Shown here piece by piece: positions 35,384 through 38,431 of a stretch of 38,431 bases of DNA (positions are counted from its first letter, which is position 1; every line of letters begins with the position of its first letter). Below the pieces are notes generated by a model. It did no database searches and was not told the DNA's origin. It worked only from the letters and a program-made list of their open reading frames with translations. This DNA comes from Sphingomonas sp. IC-11 (lineage in GTDB: Bacteria > Pseudomonadota > Alphaproteobacteria > Sphingomonadales > Sphingomonadaceae): NCBI RefSeq assembly GCF_021043365.1, contig NZ_JAJNDU010000008.1:1-38431 (forward strand), read 5' to 3'. Both the position numbers and the translations under genes were made by a program.

Positions 35384-37644
35384 GCCTCGCGCACCTCGAC
35401 CAGCGGCACGGAAGCCGCCGTGCCCGCCAGGAACGTCGCACGCGACACCGTCAGGCGATCCTCCGCGAAGCGCACTGGAACATCGAAGGTGAAGCTTGCC
35501 GTCACCACCGCACCAGGCGGGGGCGACACGTCCATGACGATGATGCCGAGCGGCTCCAGCGAATAGCCCTGCGTCGCTTCGCCATTCACCTTCACCGCCA
35601 GCGTTCCGGCGACCGGCCGCGTGATCCGCCGCGCTGCGGCACCATAATGTTTCACCAGTTCGAAGCGGCGGTTGATCCCGTCGCCAATTCCGATCGGCGC
35701 GTCCACCGCCGCCGCGTCAAAGGGATCGCGCAAGCGGAACCCGCGCGCCGGTCCGCGCTGCCCGCGAAAGAACGCGATCAGCGCCGCGATGTCGGCTTCG
35801 CTGCGTACCCCCGGTCCCACATCGTAGCGCGTGCGCGCTTCCGCCCAGCTTGCATTGCGGCTTTCGCGCCCGCCCGATCCCATCATCACGGCCGTGGAGA
35901 ATTCCGGCGTCACCTCCGCCTCGGCCCCCAGCGCAATCGGAAACAGCACGTCATCGAACGAGTCCACCGCATCCTCCCCTTGATCGAGTGATCCCCAGTG
36001 CACGAACCCGTCGCGCATCACCTGCGGCAGCGCCCAGACATGGACCGCCCGCACCCCGCGGCTCAGCGCCGTCTGCGCTGCCGCGTCGATCGCGCCCCAT
36101 TGTGCCGTGTCGGTCGGTCGCAGGACGAAGCCGGCAAGATAATCCTGCCGTTCGGGCCGATAGCCGAGCCGATCGCTGGCCAGCGCCACGGCGTCGCGCG
36201 TGGACGCGCTATCCCCGGCGGTTACCCAGTCATAATCCTCCAGCTGCAGCACGTCGAACGCCGGGCTTGCCCAACCCGGCGGCATGTTCATTCGCTTGGC
36301 CTCCGGCGCACGCGCGTCAAGCACGGTCGGCAGGTACGCGAGCAGATGCGTCTCGCACCCGGGATGGTCCTGCCGCACCGCTGCGCATAGCGCCGCCGTG
36401 GAGGCGGCCAGCGCCGCGCCTGCGGCGTCCAGCGTCGCGCGCTGATCGGTGGAAAGCCGCGCATGGACGGTAGGTACCGGCACCGGATCGAAGGCAGCGA
36501 TCGCTGCCGCATCGTAGAGGCAGGGTTGCCCGTCCGGTGTCACCCACCACCACGGCTCGCCCACCTGGAATTTCGGCGCCAGCCCGGCCGCAGCCCCGAT
36601 CGCGACAAAGGCGCGCGCCACCCCCTGCAGATACGCCATCGCCTCGGCATTGGCTGGGGAAAGCAGCGTCGACGGTGGCTCCCAGCCGGTCAGCGCCGGC
36701 GCGCCATCCGCTCGCCGCTGCTTCCATCCCTCCGGGCAATGGGCATCGAACAATTCGTAGGAGAGCGACCAGATCACGTCCTGGCCCAGCGCGCTTGCTC
36801 CCTCGGCGAAGGAGCGATGCCACGCCCGGCACGGCATGTTCAGCCCCTCGCTGACCGTCAGGTCGCCATTGAGCCGGAAATAGTGGCTCATGCCCACATA
36901 ATGAACGATCGCGCCGCGATAGCCGAGGTGAAGCACGTTGCGCAGCAGGCGCGCCGGCGTCAGGTGGTAACTGTCGTCATAACCGCTGGCGATCTTCAGG
37001 GCGTGTTCCGGCAGCACGGCATCCCCGATGCCGATCACCGATCCGGCGCCCTCGCACCGAATATCGCTCACCTCCGCCCATCCCTCTGCCGGGGTGTCGA
37101 GCATCGCGTCGCTTTCGTCATAATCGGGCGCGACGAGCGAAATGAACATGCGGTCGACATCGCCCGCCCACACCGGATCGGCTTCATCCGGCAGCAGGAA
37201 CCCGCCGATCACTTGCGCAAAGTCGATCGTGACCTGCGCATCGTTGGGCGTGCCCACCGCATAGTTCCAGAGCCGCACATACCAGGATCGCGGCGCGCCG
37301 TTCTGGTCGCGCCCCTCGATCGTGAGCGCGGGACCATGCCTGGCGTCGAGCGGCCGCACCCCGCCCGATCGCCAGCGGAACGACAAGCGACAGGTGCGAA
37401 AGTCCCGCTCCGTGTCATAGGCGAGCAGCGGGTGATCGTGGCGGTCCTCCGCTTCCCAGATCAGCCCGGCGAGATCGTCCCGGCGATAGAAGATGCAATC
37501 GACCCGCAGCGCGTCGGGGGCGGTGGTCGTGACTGCCGCCATCATCGGTCGGGGGAAGTTGACGGTCCAGAAACGCGGATCGAACCGCGAGATCACGTCC
37601 GCCACGTGATGCGGCCCGCGCGCGGGAACCAGGCAGTGCGCCAT
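35380..37644 (-). CDS. Distal tail protein with DUF2460 C-terminus fused to a large N-terminal barrel-like region (RcGTA g12-like)
   Basis: 754 residues. Only the last 194 (561-754, LFPIALG, SRNASWAEARTRYDVGPGVRSEADIAALIAFF, ARGFRLRDPFD, FDVPVRF, PLVEVRE) are the DUF2460/TIGR02217 distal tail protein, which is about 200 residues alone in RcGTA. Residues 1-190 look beta-rich (LSFRWRSGGVRPLD, WYVRLWNYAVG). Residues about 196-555 have an alternating strand-helix pattern like a glycosidase TIM barrel: GYRGAIVHYVG, DVIWSLSYELFD (Glu297), KFQVGEPWWW (Glu363), DVLQLEDYDW (Glu469), VRAVHVWALP. A GAGGGAG site precedes ATG 37644. The frame is continuous, with no sign of a frameshift. Catalysis is not shown; a structural sheath-like role is equally possible. 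Confidence 0.85.
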   Translation of the reverse strand: MAHCLVPARGPHHVADVISRFDPRFWTVNFPRPMMAAVTTTAPDALRVDCIFYRRDDLAGLIWEAEDRHDHPLLAYDTERDFRTCRLSFRWRSGGVRPLDARHGPALTIEGRDQNGAPRSWYVRLWNYAVGTPNDAQVTIDFAQVIGGFLLPDEADPVWAGDVDRMFISLVAPDYDESDAMLDTPAEGWAEVSDIRCEGAGSVIGIGDAVLPEHALKIASGYDDSYHLTPARLLRNVLHLGYRGAIVHYVGMSHYFRLNGDLTVSEGLNMPCRAWHRSFAEGASALGQDVIWSLSYELFDAHCPEGWKQRRADGAPALTGWEPPSTLLSPANAEAMAYLQGVARAFVAIGAAAGLAPKFQVGEPWWWVTPDGQPCLYDAAAIAAFDPVPVPTVHARLSTDQRATLDAAGAALAASTAALCAAVRQDHPGCETHLLAYLPTVLDARAPEAKRMNMPPGWASPAFDVLQLEDYDWVTAGDSASTRDAVALASDRLGYRPERQDYLAGFVLRPTDTAQWGAIDAAAQTALSRGVRAVHVWALPQVMRDGFVHWGSLDQGEDAVDSFDDVLFPIALGAEAEVTPEFSTAVMMGSGGRESRNASWAEARTRYDVGPGVRSEADIAALIAFFRGQRGPARGFRLRDPFDAAAVDAPIGIGDGINRRFELVKHYGAAARRITRPVAGTLAVKVNGEATQGYSLEPLGIIVMDVSPPPGAVVTASFTFDVPVRFAEDRLTVSRATFLAGTAASVPLVEVREA

Positions 37645-37656
37645 CTGCGTTCTCCC

Positions 37657-38232
37657 TCAATCCTCCATGTCCGCCAGCGCAGCCTTCACGGCACGCGCCA
37701 CTTGCCGGCTCGATCGCGCCAACGCCGCGGGTGCCGCGTCCGGAGCGGCGTTGATCGCGATGCTCACCCGCACGTCCCGCCCGCCACCGGCGGGTTGCCC
37801 CGGCGTCGGCAGCACCGATCCCGCGGCGGTCGGCACGAACAGCTCGGGGCCCCTCTCGCCGACCCAGAAGGGCCGCCCGGGCGACACCGGCCCGCCCGTG
37901 GCGCGCCCCGGTGCGCCGAGCGCCGCCAGCAGCACGCTCGCCAGCCCCCCGCCCGGCGCACCGCCGATTCCGACCACACTGCCGATCCCGCTGCGCAGCG
38001 CCTGCGCCGCAATCTCGCCCATCGCCGACAAGGCTACGCTCTTCAGGTCCTCGAACCCCAGCTTGCCGGTGCGCACCGCGCGCGCCAGCGTCGTCTCGAT
38101 CGCCCGACCCGCGCGATCCGCACCGGCAGCCAGCGGTCCCTCCAGCGCGGCGCGCATCTCCGCCACGTCGCGCGCGAAGCCAGCGGCGTCGGCGCGCACG
38201 CCGACGACCATCCGATCCCAATCCTCATCCAT
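37657..38232 (-). CDS. Short tail tape measure protein (RcGTA g11-like)
   Basis: 191 residues. The start WDRMVVGVRADAAGFARDVAEMRAAL and the following Gly/Ala-rich helices, then RATGGPVSPGRPFWVGERGPELFVPTAAGSVLP, are typical of GTA tape measure proteins. Length sets tail length; this one is short, as in RcGTA. Its ATG overlaps the chaperone gene by 8 bases, and the distal-tail gene follows after 12 bp. Confidence 0.9.
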   Translation of the reverse strand: MDEDWDRMVVGVRADAAGFARDVAEMRAALEGPLAAGADRAGRAIETTLARAVRTGKLGFEDLKSVALSAMGEIAAQALRSGIGSVVGIGGAPGGGLASVLLAALGAPGRATGGPVSPGRPFWVGERGPELFVPTAAGSVLPTPGQPAGGGRDVRVSIAINAAPDAAPAALARSSRQVARAVKAALADMED

Positions 38233-38431
38233 CCGGAAATGCCCTTTTCAGTGCGGCGATCGTCGCCGCATCGGGCGGCCCCGCCCCTCCCGCTCCCTCC
38301 GTGCCGCCCAGCACGCGCACCAGCGCGGCTAGCTCAGCCGGGGTCGCGCCCCAGAAGGCGTGCGGGCTCCAGCCGAACAGCACGCCCGACAGCCCCGCCA
38401 GCCGCGCTGCGGCCTCGGCAAAGGTCTCCCC
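38225..38431 (-). CDS. Tail assembly chaperone (GTA g10.1-like), 5' end beyond the window
   Basis: The last 68 codons are visible, open to the window edge with no start. They read FAEAAARLAGLSGVLFGWSP, then HAFWGATPAELAALVRVLGG, and end in ALKRAFPDG. The F/W-x-x-T-P-A-E-L pattern is typical of the small chaperone encoded before the tape measure in GTAs. The end overlaps the tape measure start (ATGGATGA). This shows that the GTA operon continues to the right of the window, where capsid, portal and terminase genes are expected. Confidence 0.8.
   Translation of the reverse strand, partial: GETFAEAAARLAGLSGVLFGWSPHAFWGATPAELAALVRVLGGTEGAGGAGPPDAATIAALKRAFPDG

Overview
The window looks like chromosomal DNA of an alphaproteobacterium, most likely a sphingomonad (Sphingomonadaceae). 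The evidence is the high GC, the syntenic block hisS-prfA-prmC-DUF4167, a CcrM-type GANTC methyltransferase, a MucR/Ros regulator, and a gene transfer agent (GTA) tail module of the Rhodobacter capsulatus RcGTA type. I see no insertion sequence, CRISPR array, tRNA or rRNA. Most of the window is housekeeping DNA; the GTA tail module at the right end is the most unusual part.

Layout. 0.1-2.4 kb: a polysaccharide flippase converging on a CBS-pair protein, then a small membrane protein. 2.5-6.8 kb (minus strand): a compact translation operon, hisS-prfA-prmC, then the DUF4167 gene with its own promoter. 6.9-9.4 kb (plus): secreted M61 metallopeptidase and inorganic pyrophosphatase. 9.5-11.3 kb (minus): SMR exporter, GNAT acetyltransferase and EamA transporter; the last has a perfect TetR-like palindrome next to its start. 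11.5-12.9 kb (plus): a MucR-like regulator and an MpaB-family oxygenase. 12.9-14.2 kb (minus): a divergent dicarboxylate/amino-acid symporter. 14.3-15.7 kb (plus): glmM with a structured leader.

15.9-23.0 kb (minus): nadA, a DUF4230 protein, an MBL-fold hydrolase, an M56/BlaR1-like peptidase with its BlaI repressor and two operators, and ftsK. 23.2-29.6 kb (plus): rnhB, ccrM (with four GANTC sites in its upstream region), folP, an NRDE/TANGO2 protein, a hydrolase-fold protein that seems to have lost its nucleophile, and purE-purK. 29.6-30.3 kb holds no gene I can support. 30.3-31.4 kb (minus): an OmpA-type porin.

31.5-38.4 kb (minus, running in from beyond the right edge): the distal tail part of a GTA or GTA-like prophage. 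In transcription order it holds a tail assembly chaperone (cut by the edge), a short tape measure, a 754-residue distal-tail protein, the DUF2163 hub, an NlpC/P60 peptidase, the baseplate/host-contact protein and a DUF2793 protein. The reading frames overlap or nearly touch, as in one translationally coupled operon. The distal-tail protein carries about 560 extra N-terminal residues that look like a beta-rich domain plus a glycosidase-like barrel. The g15-type protein appears to lack the TIM-barrel domain it carries in RcGTA. This suggests a rearranged tail architecture and is the best candidate in the window for something under-described.

The genes mostly serve translation, cell-envelope precursor synthesis (glmM), NAD, folate and purine synthesis, and chromosome segregation and methylation (ftsK, ccrM). 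Family assignments come from motifs and remembered family features; no database search was run.
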